A DNA stretch of 64,000 nt from CALABS01 sp050260775 (GCA_050260775.1 JBLNCP010000005.1:7722-71721); one strand, 5' to 3'. Numbered from the stretch's first letter, positions 8,901 to 18,019 are shown. Notes: generated by a model from the letters alone, not told the origin. Numbers and translations: made by a program.

Positions 8901-11084
8901 CTAGGCCGGGACCTTGGCGGCAGCCCCGCGGAAGAACGCCATCACCTGGTTCAGCTTGACCGCCTGCTGCTCCAGCGCCTGCGCCGCCGCCGCCGATTCC
9001 TCGACCAGGGCCGCGTTCTGCTGCGTCATCTCGTCCATCTGCGCCACGGCGGAATTGACCTGCTCGATGCCCGAGGCCTGCTCGGCCGAGGCGGCGGCGA
9101 TCTCTCCGACGATGTCGGCGACTTTACGCACCCCCTGCAGGATCTCCTCGAGGGTGTTGCCGGACGCTTTCACCAGCTCGGCCCCCTGCCGCACCTCGGA
9201 GGTGCTGTGCCCGATCAGCGCCTTGATTTCCTTCGACGCATCCGCCGAGCGCTGGGCCAGGTTGCGGACCTCCTGGGCCACCACGGCGAAGCCCTTGCCC
9301 GCATCCCCCGCCCGCGCCGCCTCCACGGCGGCATTGAGGGCCAGGAGATTGGTCTGGAAGGCGATCTCGTCGATGATGCCGACGATGTCCTCGATCTTGT
9401 GGCTGGAGGCCTCGATGCGGCCCATGGCGGCGATGGCGTCGCCCACCACCTGACCACCGGACGCGGCCGTCTCGCGGGCGCCGGCGGCCAGGTCATTGGC
9501 CTGCTGGGCACTGGCGGCGTTGGTTCGCACCGTCGCGGCCAGTTCTTCCATCGATGCCGCCGTTTCCTCCAGGCTCGACGCCTGCTGCTCGGAGCGGAAC
9601 GACAAATCGTTGGACCCCGAGGCGACCTCGGCGGAGGCGGCTGAGATCTGGGCCGCGGCGGCGTTGATGTCGGCGACGATGCCGGCAAGCGCGTCCGCCG
9701 TGCGGTTCACGTCGCCCTTCAGCCGGCCGAACAGCCCGCCATACTGGCCGGTGATGCGGCGGGACAGGTCTCCCTGCGCCACCGCCCCCAGCACTGAGGC
9801 AACGTCTTCCAGCGCGATACCCGTGCGCTCGACCAGCGAATTGACCCCGCGGCAGAGGTCGAGCAGGAAGCCATCCTTGCCGTCAAGGTCGATCCGTCGC
9901 TCGAGGTCGCCGTCCGCCGCCGCCGCCGCGACCGCGGCGACATCGGCCACGATCCCCGCTTCGCGCGCCCGCTGCTCTGCCTCGGCCTTGCGGGCGGCCT
10001 CGTCCGCCGCCTGCTTCTCGGCCTCCATCCGCACCTTGTCGATGCCGTTCTGCTTGAAGACCTGGACCGCGGCCGCCATCTCGCCGATCTCGTCGGCGCG
10101 CCCCCGCGCCGGAACCTCGGCGTCCAGCCGACCGGCGGCCAGCTCCGCCATCGCATGGGTCATGGCCTTGATCGGATTGACGATCGAGCGGGCGATGGCC
10201 ACGACCAGCGCGATCACGGCCAGCGCGACGACGGCCATCGCCGACAGGATCAACGTCCGGGTGGATTTGGCCCGCGCCTCGGCATTGCCCGCAGCCTCCG
10301 CGGCGACGGCCCGGGCCTCTTGCACCACCGCGTCCAGGATCGGCTGGGCCTCGGCGAAGATGTCGCTCAGCACCTTCATCTCGGCAGCGACGGTAAGGCT
10401 GCCCGACATGTAGTTCCGGAAGGCCGAGGAATAGTCCTCGAGCAGGGCCGAGATGGCCGACTGATCGGCGGCGGGCAGGCTGGAGGACGCCAGCAGCGCC
10501 GAAAAGTTGGCCTTCTCCTCGGCAAGCTTGTCGCCATAGGCGGTGTCGGACCGCAGCATGAAGTCCTTTTCATGCCGGCGCAGCATCAGCATCGAGACCT
10601 TGAGCTTCGGCGCATCGACGCCGGCGAGCCGGGACTCGATCCGGTGGACGGAGTCACGAAGGGCCCCCTGCAGTCCGCTCTTCTCGTCCAGTCCCAGCCG
10701 TTGCTGCAACTGGACCACATGGTCGAACTGGTCAAGGTAACGGCGGTATCCGGCTTGCAGCGCGGCCACCCGGTCGGCAGTCGCCTTGTCGGGAGCGGCC
10801 GCGGCCAGCTTGCTCAGGGTTTGCACCACCTCGGGACCGGTCCCGTCCTTCAGCGCGGCGGCATACTTCACATCCCGCCGGAGGAGGAAATCCTTCTCGT
10901 GGCGCCGGGAATCGAGGAAGCCGTAGGCGACGGCGGACGCGACGCGCTCCTCGGCCAGCGCGGCTTCGCGCCGTCTCTCCGCCTCATCCACCTGGGCGGA
11001 GCCGAACAGATAGATCGTGGCGATGACCAAGACGCTGGCGATGGTGACCGCACCGATCACCGCGATCCGAGCAGATACGCGCAT
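8901..11084 (-). CDS. Methyl-accepting chemotaxis protein with helical bimodular (HBM-like) sensor
   Basis: The 727-aa inner-membrane chemoreceptor has TM1 at about 7-28, an all-helical periplasmic domain at about 30-272 and TM2 at 276-300. A HAMP, a second HAMP-like region and a long signalling coiled coil follow. The tip carries EIAFQTNLLALNAAVEAARA and GKGFAVVAQEVRNLAQRSA, the CheA/CheW-binding hairpin. The periplasmic domain holds two copies of RRHEKDF(L/M)LR (60-69 and 169-178), the doubled pattern of HBM sensors. ATG 11084 gives a short cytosolic start before TM1. It is third in a same-strand set after a periplasmic binding protein and a histidine kinase, 53 bp behind the kinase. Confidence 0.93.
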   Translation of the reverse strand: MRVSARIAVIGAVTIASVLVIATIYLFGSAQVDEAERRREAALAEERVASAVAYGFLDSRRHEKDFLLRRDVKYAAALKDGTGPEVVQTLSKLAAAAPDKATADRVAALQAGYRRYLDQFDHVVQLQQRLGLDEKSGLQGALRDSVHRIESRLAGVDAPKLKVSMLMLRRHEKDFMLRSDTAYGDKLAEEKANFSALLASSSLPAADQSAISALLEDYSSAFRNYMSGSLTVAAEMKVLSDIFAEAQPILDAVVQEARAVAAEAAGNAEARAKSTRTLILSAMAVVALAVIALVVAIARSIVNPIKAMTHAMAELAAGRLDAEVPARGRADEIGEMAAAVQVFKQNGIDKVRMEAEKQAADEAARKAEAEQRAREAGIVADVAAVAAAAADGDLERRIDLDGKDGFLLDLCRGVNSLVERTGIALEDVASVLGAVAQGDLSRRITGQYGGLFGRLKGDVNRTADALAGIVADINAAAAQISAASAEVASGSNDLSFRSEQQASSLEETAASMEELAATVRTNAASAQQANDLAAGARETAASGGQVVGDAIAAMGRIEASSHKIEDIVGIIDEIAFQTNLLALNAAVEAARAGDAGKGFAVVAQEVRNLAQRSADASKEIKALIGHSTSEVRQGAELVKASGNTLEEILQGVRKVADIVGEIAAASAEQASGIEQVNSAVAQMDEMTQQNAALVEESAAAAQALEQQAVKLNQVMAFFRGAAAKVPA

Positions 11085-11137
11085 ATCCCCCCCCAAACAC
11101 CACCCCCCCATGACTGTCGCCCTGTGCGTTTCTCCTG

Positions 11138-13663
11138 TCAATCCGCCGGGACGAGCTCGGCCACCTTCACCGGGATATCGACGGTGACCGTCGTCCCCTG
11201 CCCCGGCTGGCTGCGGATCGAGAGATGGCCGCCGTGGAGCTCGGTGAACGATTTTGCCAGCGGCAGACCCAGGCCGGTGCCTTCGTAGCGGCGCGTGAGC
11301 GGTCCATCGACCTGGCGGAACGGCTGCAGCGCGAGTTCGATCTCGTCCTCGCTCATGCCGATGCCGGTGTCGGCGATGGTGACCAGCAGGTTGCCTTCCT
11401 CGATGCAGGCGCTCAGGCTGACGCGCCCGCCCTCGGGAGTGAATTTCACCGCATTCGACAGCAGGTTGGCGACGATCTGCAGCAGGCGGCGGCGGTCGGC
11501 CGCGATCTCGGGCATCCCGGGCGCCACGCTCACGTCGAGCGCCACCGCTCCGGAGCGGGCCCGGCTTTCCACCAGACGGGTGGCCGCGGCCACCACCTCG
11601 TCCACCGCGGTGGGTTCCAGGCACAGGGTCATCTGCGCCTCCTCGATCTTGGCGACGTCGAGGATGTCGCGGATGACCTCCAGCAGGTGGCGGCCGGAAT
11701 GGAGGATGTCGGTGACATACCCCTCGTACCGGGCATTGCCGATGGGGCCGAACAGGCCTTTGGCCATCACTTCCGAGAAGCCGATGATGGCGTTGAGCGG
11801 GGTGCGCAGTTCGTGGCTGACGGTGGCGAGGAACTCGCTCTTGGCGCGGCTGGCCAGTTCGGCTTCTTCCTTGGCGGCCACCAGGTCGCGGGTCCGCTCG
11901 GCGATGCGCGCCTCCAGGTCCTGGTTGAGCGTCTGCAACCGGCCTTCGGCCTCGACGCGCGCGGTGACGTCGCTGCCGTAGACGTTGACGTATCCCGCCC
12001 CGGGCAGCGGCACCATCACCAAAGACAGGATGCGGTCACCGACCGCCATCTCGGTCTCACGGACCCGGCCCTCGGCCAGGACACTGGCAAGGCGGGTGGC
12101 CCAGTCGGCCGGCACGGAGCGACCGACCGACGTTCCCCACTCGGCAAGCAGCGCGCCGGACGCCGGATTGGCGTGCAGGACCATTCCGGCGCCGTCGATG
12201 CGCAGCACCGGGTTGGGGCTTTGGGCGGGGAACAGGGCGAGGCTGGCGACCGCCTCCTCGGTGCGGCGCCGTTCGGTCACGTCCTCGACCAGGACGAGAC
12301 CGGGATCCAGGCCGCGGGCCAGGCGCAACTGGAAGACCAGCTCCTCGCCGTCGACGGTGGGCAGGCGGGCTTCATCGAGACCCCGGGCCTTGGCGCGGAG
12401 GAAGGGCTCCAGGCCGCCGCAGCGGGCTGCAAAGCGCTCCATCGCCTCGTTTTCCGCCACCGGCCCGTCCTCGTTGAGGCGGACCACCCCCACGCCGACC
12501 AGATCGGTCACCGCCTTCAACAGCTTGAGCCGGTCGTTTTCCGCCGCGATGGTGATGCGTTCGGTGACGAGGCGGATACGTTCGCCGGCTTCCCGTTCCA
12601 GGGCGGCGCGCGAGGCCACCACCTCGCCGCTCAGCCGTTCGACCTGGTAGACCAGGCCGGCCAGTTCGTCCCCGCTGGCCAATTCCTGGTGGGCGACGCC
12701 GAAAGTCGCCTCCGTCACATCGCTGACCCGCCGGGTGATCCGCCGGAGCTGCACCGCCAGGAAGGTGAGAGCCAGCATGAACAGAAGGCTCATGGCGGCG
12801 GCGAGCACGGTCCGCTGTGTCCGCTCCAACGACAGGAGCGGCTGGGCCTGGTCGCCGATCAGGCGGTGGGGATAGAGGGTGACGAATTTCGTCGACACCT
12901 CTGACGAGCCGTAATCGAAGAACTCTTGTCCCGCCAGGAGCCACTGGTTCCGGACCGCCGCGAAATCCGTTCCATCCGGCAAGGCGCCCGCATCGCTGCT
13001 GGCGACGACCCGGCCTTCACGATTGTCGATCACGGCCACCACCGAGCCGATGCGCCGCTCGCGTCCCATCGTGGCGGCCAGGAAGTGGGAATCCAGCCGG
13101 GAAACCGCCATCAGCCGCTTCTCGCCATCCCCGATGGCGGCGGCGGACAACAGGTGGGGCATGTTGCCGATGGAGACGATGTGCGGCTGCTGCTGCGCCA
13201 TGACCACCAGCCGGAAATCAAGATCGATCAGCTCCTGGGGCGGCGGCTGACGCAGAAGGGAGGTGGTTTCCAGGATCTCGCCGTCCGCCGCCATCACGAT
13301 CAGCCAGTCGATCGGGGGAAAGCCCCTGCGATCGCTGCGGCGGGGGAGCCAGTCGGGCTCGCCCTCGAAAACCGGCGCGTGATCCCACCGCGCCAGGCTT
13401 GCGGCATGCCGGATCGCGGCCCGGTGGCCACCCAGCAGGCGGGTGAAGGTGAAATGGCCGCGCACGACGGAGTCGAACTGCCAGCGGTCGCGCCGGGCAT
13501 CCTCCTGCAACTGGGTGGTCAGCGCGCCGTTGACCATCGCCTCGATGCGCGCGGAATGGAAGAGGTCGAGCCCTCCCCACAGGAAGGCCGCGGCAATCAT
13601 CCCGCCCAACAGCAGCCGGGTCGCCAGGTTCATCCGCGCTGAGATGTCGGCGAACCGGCGCAT
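11138..13663 (-). CDS. Membrane-bound PAS-containing sensor histidine kinase
   Basis: The 841-aa kinase has TM1 at about 15-34, a large periplasmic domain (35-283, Cache/CHASE-like by size) and TM2 at 285-306. A HAMP-like linker, two PAS-type regions (about 378-465 and 475-570) and a coiled coil follow. The HisKA box is VSHELRTPLNAIIGFSEVM with phospho-acceptor His617. The ATPase domain has NLLSNAVKFTPEGG (N box), DTGIGMSEDE (G1) and GTGLGLPLAKSF (G2). There is no receiver domain and no response regulator nearby, so its output is unknown. It starts 5 bp after the stop of a PstS-like binding protein, implying co-transcription and perhaps ligand relay through that protein. Confidence 0.93.
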   Translation of the reverse strand: MRRFADISARMNLATRLLLGGMIAAAFLWGGLDLFHSARIEAMVNGALTTQLQEDARRDRWQFDSVVRGHFTFTRLLGGHRAAIRHAASLARWDHAPVFEGEPDWLPRRSDRRGFPPIDWLIVMAADGEILETTSLLRQPPPQELIDLDFRLVVMAQQQPHIVSIGNMPHLLSAAAIGDGEKRLMAVSRLDSHFLAATMGRERRIGSVVAVIDNREGRVVASSDAGALPDGTDFAAVRNQWLLAGQEFFDYGSSEVSTKFVTLYPHRLIGDQAQPLLSLERTQRTVLAAAMSLLFMLALTFLAVQLRRITRRVSDVTEATFGVAHQELASGDELAGLVYQVERLSGEVVASRAALEREAGERIRLVTERITIAAENDRLKLLKAVTDLVGVGVVRLNEDGPVAENEAMERFAARCGGLEPFLRAKARGLDEARLPTVDGEELVFQLRLARGLDPGLVLVEDVTERRRTEEAVASLALFPAQSPNPVLRIDGAGMVLHANPASGALLAEWGTSVGRSVPADWATRLASVLAEGRVRETEMAVGDRILSLVMVPLPGAGYVNVYGSDVTARVEAEGRLQTLNQDLEARIAERTRDLVAAKEEAELASRAKSEFLATVSHELRTPLNAIIGFSEVMAKGLFGPIGNARYEGYVTDILHSGRHLLEVIRDILDVAKIEEAQMTLCLEPTAVDEVVAAATRLVESRARSGAVALDVSVAPGMPEIAADRRRLLQIVANLLSNAVKFTPEGGRVSLSACIEEGNLLVTIADTGIGMSEDEIELALQPFRQVDGPLTRRYEGTGLGLPLAKSFTELHGGHLSIRSQPGQGTTVTVDIPVKVAELVPAD

Positions 13664-13668
13664 GGGGG

Positions 13669-14646
13669 TCACCTCGGTTCGCCGACCAGCTCGTTCCCGG
13701 CAAATTTCCAGCCGTTGGCCCGCAGTGCGGACGCGGGAACGATGCCAAACACGGGATCGATCATCGGAGCGTTGGCCACCAGCCATTCGACCAGCCGGTC
13801 GGCAATCGGATTGGCGGGAAGGCCCGTCTCCCACGTGGTCAGATTCATCACGCGATAGAGGGGATATTTGCCGCGGGCCACCGCCCCGACGTCGGCGGGA
13901 TCGACGCCGTTGAGGCGGAGCGCCTTGACCTTTCCGGCGCGGGCGTTGTCGGCCACGTGCCACAGGGTCTCATAACCGACGGCGCTGCGCGTCCGCGCCA
14001 CCGCCGCGATCATGTCGCGGATGGCGGGAACGTCGCGCGCCTCGGGCGAGAACAGGTCCTCGTTGTCGAGCAGCAGCCGCCAATGCCCCGGCCGCGGCTT
14101 GCAATGGAGGCGGGTGATGGCCTGCACACCATCCCCCTGGCCGGAGGAGTAGCCGCCCACCGGCAGGTCGCCCCAATTGCGGATGTCACCGCCGAACAGC
14201 GAGCGTGCCTGGGTCAGGGTGACGTCGGCCAGCGGATTGCTGGGATTGACGATCAGCGCGATCGACGAGATCCCGAGGGTGTGGTAGCGCACCCCCGGCA
14301 AGCGGTCGAGGGGACCGGGCGGGCAGCACATTCCGGTGACATCGGCGGATTTCTCGGCCAGGGCTCCCGAGGCCACGCCGCAGGTCCCCTCCACCATGGC
14401 GATCTTCAGCCGGTTGTCCTTGGCGAAGCGCTGGACCAGCGGAAGAATCGCCGGATAGATCTGCTGGTCGATGGCCAACGCCAGGTCGACATCCGGCGGG
14501 CGCTTGATCCAGCGCTCCATCCAGGTGGCCGGCATGGTCATCACCTCGCCGGGAGGGCTGAACGGACGACCGCCCAGCAAGGCCTCGTCGGCAAGCGCCG
14601 GTGTCGAAATGGCGGCAACCACCGCCGCGGCCAAGAATGATCTCAT
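13669..14646 (-). CDS. Periplasmic PstS-like substrate-binding protein
   Basis: The 325-aa exported protein has a signal peptide (MRSFLAAAVVAAISTPALA) and a type-II periplasmic-binding fold of the phosphate-binding class. Features include VEGTCGVASGALAEKSADVT, the SLFGGDIRNWGDL segment shared with PstS-like domains, and a final VFGIVPASALRANGW. No permease or ATPase gene is adjacent. It is followed at once by a sensor kinase and then a chemoreceptor, which suggests a sensing rather than a transport role. The ligand is unknown. ATG 14646 is preferred over an upstream TTG because it starts a normal signal peptide. Confidence 0.85.
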   Translation of the reverse strand: MRSFLAAAVVAAISTPALADEALLGGRPFSPPGEVMTMPATWMERWIKRPPDVDLALAIDQQIYPAILPLVQRFAKDNRLKIAMVEGTCGVASGALAEKSADVTGMCCPPGPLDRLPGVRYHTLGISSIALIVNPSNPLADVTLTQARSLFGGDIRNWGDLPVGGYSSGQGDGVQAITRLHCKPRPGHWRLLLDNEDLFSPEARDVPAIRDMIAAVARTRSAVGYETLWHVADNARAGKVKALRLNGVDPADVGAVARGKYPLYRVMNLTTWETGLPANPIADRLVEWLVANAPMIDPVFGIVPASALRANGWKFAGNELVGEPR

Positions 14647-14766
14647 CCCCACACGCCCCAACCGCGCCCCCTTCGGCGCTTATTGGGAAATCATTCCACA
14701 GCCCTTGATGGCGGTCATCCCCACCTTCGCATGCACGCAGGCGCGCAAAAGTATAGAAAGCCTGAC

Positions 14767-15543
14767 TTATTGTGCGTTTGCGGCCATCAGGCCGCGGCCG
14801 GCGCGCAGGAACGGCATGGGGTCGCGCGGCCGGCCGTCCACGACCACTTCGTAATGAAGGTGCGGGCCGGTGGAGCGCCCGCTGCTGCCGAGAAGGCCGA
14901 CGCGGTGGCCGGCCTCGATGTGCTGCCCTCGCTTGACGGTGATGGCGGCGAGATGGCCGTAGCGGGTGACGATGCCATGCCCGTGGTCGACCTCCACGAC
15001 CCGGCCAAGCCGGCCCTTGCGCCCGGTGAACGCCACCCGCCCGGGGCCGGTGGCATGGACGGCGGTTCTGAGCGGGGCCTTGAGGTCCAAGCCCTCGTGC
15101 ATGGCGCGTCGATGGTTGATGGGGTCACGGCGCGTGCCGAACCCGGAAGTGAGTTCGAACGCGGTCAGCGGCGCCCTCAGGGGCAGAACCCGCACCACCC
15201 GCTGCAGGTTGTCCCAACGGCCGATATCGTCCCGCGCCGGATCGGCGGGGATGAAGGGGCCGCCCTGGGCGTCGTCGGCGGCCGCCGGCTCGTCCAGCCG
15301 CTGCAATCTCAGGCCGGTCCCCCCCAAAGCCTTCTCGACGGCGGTGATGTTGGCGCGTAGACGGCGGCTCAGGTCGCGGATGGTGCCCTCGCGCTGCCCC
15401 AATTGCTCCTGCAGCCACCGCACCTGCCCGTCGCAGGACGGCAGGTCGGCGGCGGCCGAGCGGGCTTCCAGGTAAAGAAGGGTCGCCGCAATATTCCACC
15501 CGACCAGGATCCCCAGTGCCGCAGGCCGCCATCGCCATCCCAT
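14767..15543 (-). CDS. M23-family (LytM-like) peptidoglycan endopeptidase
   Basis: The 258-aa protein has one N-terminal membrane segment (ALGILVGWNIAATLLYL), then a coiled-coil stretch and a C-terminal peptidase_M23 domain. The zinc ligands are in MHEGLDLKAP (HxxxD) and HLHYEVVVDG (HxH), with the usual GYGH-like RYGHLAAI between. Such proteins cut peptide cross-links in murein, or act as amidase activators when degenerate; this one keeps the ligands. ATG 15543 has AGGAG 9 bases upstream; a longer reading to 15672 has no such signal. It diverges from pgpA. Confidence 0.92.
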   Translation of the reverse strand: MGWRWRPAALGILVGWNIAATLLYLEARSAAADLPSCDGQVRWLQEQLGQREGTIRDLSRRLRANITAVEKALGGTGLRLQRLDEPAAADDAQGGPFIPADPARDDIGRWDNLQRVVRVLPLRAPLTAFELTSGFGTRRDPINHRRAMHEGLDLKAPLRTAVHATGPGRVAFTGRKGRLGRVVEVDHGHGIVTRYGHLAAITVKRGQHIEAGHRVGLLGSSGRSTGPHLHYEVVVDGRPRDPMPFLRAGRGLMAANAQ

Positions 15544-15686
15544 CGGACAAGGCTCCTTTTCCCGAAAGGCAACCTTGAATCCATTTTGGATTCGCGATCG
15601 GCGGAATACACCACCTCTGACGGTTGCGCCGCGGCGCGCGGATGGTAGGCTCTCGACCACGCACATTCGCATCCCGGAGCCCCCCT

Positions 15687-16175
15687 TTGGCTAGCCCCTA
15701 CCGCCGCGACGGCATCACCCTGGCGCACCCGGCCACACTGGTGGCCACCTGGCTGGGCGCCGGCCTGCTGCCTCGGGCTCCGGGCACCTGGGGGTCGGCG
15801 GCCGCCCTGCCCTTCGCCTGGCTGCTGGTCGGCTGGGGCGGGGCCTGGGCGCTGGGCGCCGCCACCGTGGTTGTCACCCTGGCGGGCTGGTGGGCCGCCG
15901 CCGTCTACGTCCGTCGCACCGGCGTCGCCGATCCCGGCGAGATCGTGGTCGACGAGGTGGCGGGGCAATGGCTCGTCCTGCTGTTCGTGCCGGCCGACCC
16001 GCTGCTCTACGCGCTGGGCTTCGTCGTCTTCCGCGTCCTCGACATCTGGAAGCCGTGGCCGGCGGGGTGGGCGGACCGCCATATCGAAGGCGGCTTCGGC
16101 GTAATGGCCGACGACCTGCTGGCCGCCCTTTACGGCACCGCCATCATGGCGGCAGCCACGTTGGCGTGGAGATGA
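15687..16175 (+). CDS. pgpA: Phosphatidylglycerophosphatase A
   Basis: PgpA removes phosphate from phosphatidylglycerophosphate to make phosphatidylglycerol at the inner membrane. The roughly 162-aa protein has several hydrophobic segments plus the family motifs LLPRAPGTWGS, DPGEIVVDEVAGQW (acidic active-site region) and VMADDLLAALYG. I favour TTG 15687 because CGGAG lies 7 bases upstream and the length is then typical; ATG 15642 in frame is the main alternative. The gene ends three bases before the pncC start, so the two are co-transcribed. Confidence 0.9.
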   Translation: MASPYRRDGITLAHPATLVATWLGAGLLPRAPGTWGSAAALPFAWLLVGWGGAWALGAATVVVTLAGWWAAAVYVRRTGVADPGEIVVDEVAGQWLVLLFVPADPLLYALGFVVFRVLDIWKPWPAGWADRHIEGGFGVMADDLLAALYGTAIMAAATLAWR

Positions 16176-16177
16176 CA

Positions 16178-16684
16178 ATGGCGACGGACCGGGATCTGCA
16201 CACCGCCGCGCAAGGCCTGCTGACGGCGTTCGAGGCGCGCCGGCTGACGATCGCCACCGCCGAATCCTGCACCGGGGGCATGGTGGCGGCGGCGCTGACC
16301 GCCATCGCCGGTTCGTCCGCGGTGGTCGAGCGCGGCTTCGTCACCTACTCCAACGCCGCCAAGACCGAGATGCTGGGCGTCCCCGCCGCCCTGATCGAGC
16401 GCCACGGCGCGGTGTCGGAAGAGGTGGCGCGCGCCATGGCCGCCGGGGCGTTGGCGCATTCGCGGGCCGACGTCGCCGTGGCCATCACCGGCATCGCGGG
16501 GCCCGGTGGCGGCTCGGAGGGCAAACCGGTCGGACTGGTGCATTTCGCCGCGGCCGCGCGCACCGGCGCCGTGCTGCATCGCCGCATGGTCTTCGCCGGT
16601 GATCGCGAGGCGGTGCGCCGTCAGGCCGCTCTCACTGCCCTGGCGCTGGCGCTGGAGGCTCAGCCGCCAGCACCGCGGCCTTGA
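16178..16684 (+). CDS. pncC: Nicotinamide-nucleotide amidohydrolase (CinA C-terminal domain family)
   Basis: The 168-aa cytosolic enzyme deamidates NMN to nicotinate mononucleotide in the pyridine-nucleotide salvage cycle. Motifs are TIATAESCTGGMVAA, the ERGFVTYSNAAKTEMLGV region, and AITGIAGPGGGSEGKPVGLV. It is the stand-alone amidase domain without the N-terminal CinA half. ATG 16178 has GGAG 6 bases upstream; ATG 16172 overlaps the pgpA stop but leaves no room for that site. Its last 53 bases overlap the 3' end of the convergent small gene. Confidence 0.93.
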   Translation: MATDRDLHTAAQGLLTAFEARRLTIATAESCTGGMVAAALTAIAGSSAVVERGFVTYSNAAKTEMLGVPAALIERHGAVSEEVARAMAAGALAHSRADVAVAITGIAGPGGGSEGKPVGLVHFAAAARTGAVLHRRMVFAGDREAVRRQAALTALALALEAQPPAPRP

Positions 16685-16964
16685 GAATGGCCAGGGGCAC
16701 CGTGCCGGCCTCGGCCTCGACGTGCCGGCCGTCGCTCGCCAGCGCCGCGTAGGGCAGCACCCCGGACACCCCGAACCCGACATGCAGCCGCCAGCCGGGC
16801 AGCGCCTCGGCGACCAGGGCGCGGCAATCCTCGATCGACATGGTGTAGGGCTTGCGCCCGACCCCGAACACCGCCGCCACCATCTCGTCGAGGGCGGGAT
16901 CGCATCCGTCGGCGCGCCCGAGGCGGCGCGAGAGTTCGGCAAGGTCGGCCATGACTGAAGTCAT
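16632..16964 (-). CDS. Small hypothetical protein (about 110 aa)
   Basis: The product starts MTSVMADLAELSRRLGRADG or four codons later at 16952; neither ATG has a good ribosome site. The middle reads MSIEDCRALVAEALPGW and the C-terminal half VPLAILKAAVLA, a layout faintly like the small phage ABA-sandwich proteins. It has no signal peptide or TM helix. The 3' end overlaps pncC on the other strand by 53 bp, which is unusual for convergent genes. It is divergent from the cyclic-nucleotide-binding gene with a 65-bp gap. Function unknown. Confidence 0.6.
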   Translation of the reverse strand: MTSVMADLAELSRRLGRADGCDPALDEMVAAVFGVGRKPYTMSIEDCRALVAEALPGWRLHVGFGVSGVLPYAALASDGRHVEAEAGTVPLAILKAAVLAAEPPAPAPGQ

Positions 16965-17029
16965 ACCAAAGAATGAGTTCCGATTGAGTGTAAAATGCCC
17001 CATTTTGTGCGGGATCTGAAAGGGGATCC

Positions 17030-17671
17030 ATGGCCGAGGACGAAACAGCAGCAGCCGGCGAGGCAACGCTCGAACGGATCAGCATGCCGGCGGGACAGCG
17101 CGTGTTCTCCCAGGGCGAAGCGGGCGACGCCGCCTTCATCGTCCAAAAGGGTCGCGTCACCCTTTATCAGCAGGTCGAGGGCGACCGGATCGAGCTTACC
17201 TGTGTCGGGCCCGGCGAAATCTTCGGCGAAATGGCGGTGATCGACGGCGGCAAGCGCATGGCCACCGCCGTGGCGAGCGAGGATTGCGCGCTGTCGCGGG
17301 TGCCGAAGGCGGTGTTCCAGCGCAAGATCGAGAGCGCGGACCGGTTCCTCGCCGCCCTGATCAAGCTCTTCATCAAGAACATCCGCGAATCGCACCGGCT
17401 GTTCCTGCGCCGGCCACGATCCTTCCGTGATCACGTGCGCCAGACCAAGGCGTTCTCGTGGAACATGCGCCGGTTCGCCGGACGCATCGAGGACCAGGCG
17501 CTGGCCGACCGGCTGCTGGATACGGTCGAACGCCTCGACGGCCTTCTGCATGAATTGGCGGAATTGGCGGAAAGCGTCCCCGACAAGCGCCACGACCTCA
17601 TCGCCGACGCCGAACTGCAGGGCGTGGAGTTCGCCAAGGTCATCGGCAGCGAGACCCGGCGCGCCGAATAA
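17030..17671 (+). CDS. Cyclic-nucleotide-binding-domain protein without a DNA-binding domain
   Basis: The 213-aa protein has an N-terminal cNMP-binding jelly roll (residues about 15-110) with RVFSQGEAGDAAFIVQKGRV and the phosphate-binding-cassette-like GPGEIFGEMAVIDGGKRMAT. The C-terminal half is helical and charged (LLDTVERLDGLLHELAELAE). It shows no winged-helix DNA-binding motif of the Crp/Fnr type. It could bind a cyclic nucleotide and act through a partner, or be a stress-type stand-alone domain. AAGGGGATCC precedes the ATG. Its stop abuts the stop of the convergent lipoprotein gene with no spacer. Confidence 0.85.
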   Translation: MAEDETAAAGEATLERISMPAGQRVFSQGEAGDAAFIVQKGRVTLYQQVEGDRIELTCVGPGEIFGEMAVIDGGKRMATAVASEDCALSRVPKAVFQRKIESADRFLAALIKLFIKNIRESHRLFLRRPRSFRDHVRQTKAFSWNMRRFAGRIEDQALADRLLDTVERLDGLLHELAELAESVPDKRHDLIADAELQGVEFAKVIGSETRRAE

Positions 17672-17938
17672 TCAGCGCAACGGCTCGACCGTCACCGCTT
17701 CCCGCCGCGGCACCGTCCCCGCGGGGATGGTATCGGCCGGCGGCGGCTCTTCCCGCACCACCGCCGGGCGCGGCTCGACCTCGCGGGGCTGGGTGGCGAC
17801 CGGCTGGATGTCGTCCTGCCGCGCGCGGTCCCGGCTCTTCTCCACCTCCTTGATGCCATGGGCGACCAAATCGGGTACCCCGCAAGCCGTCACGGCCAAC
17901 GGAAGCAGGCAGGCGAGCAGGAAAGCCGGGATCTTCAT
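17672..17938 (-). CDS. Small Pro/Glu-rich lipoprotein
   Basis: The 88-aa product opens MKIPAFLLACLLPLAVTACG, a lipoprotein signal with lipobox AVTAC and mature Cys20. The rest is short, polar and rich in Pro, Glu and Arg (EVEPRPAVVREEPPPADT), so it is probably disordered. There is no recognisable domain. An in-frame GTG at 17950 would add four residues. It lies 81 bp downstream of the cyclophilin-like gene on the same strand. Function unknown. Confidence 0.7.
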   Translation of the reverse strand: MKIPAFLLACLLPLAVTACGVPDLVAHGIKEVEKSRDRARQDDIQPVATQPREVEPRPAVVREEPPPADTIPAGTVPRREAVTVEPLR

Positions 17939-17982
17939 GGTCTCTGTCACACCGGTGATGGCTGGAAGCGGCGGACCCTACA

Positions 17983-17996
17983 CCCCTTCGAAGGGG
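17983..17996. promoter_or_regulatory. 14-bp perfect palindrome between cyclophilin-like and lipoprotein genes
   Basis: CCCCTTCGAAGGGG is self-complementary. It lies in the 81-bp gap after the cyclophilin-like stop and before the lipoprotein start. It could form a small hairpin in the transcript or be an operator; nothing distinguishes these. Confidence 0.35.
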
Positions 17997-18019
17997 GAAG
18001 CCAAGCCGTCCATAGGATA

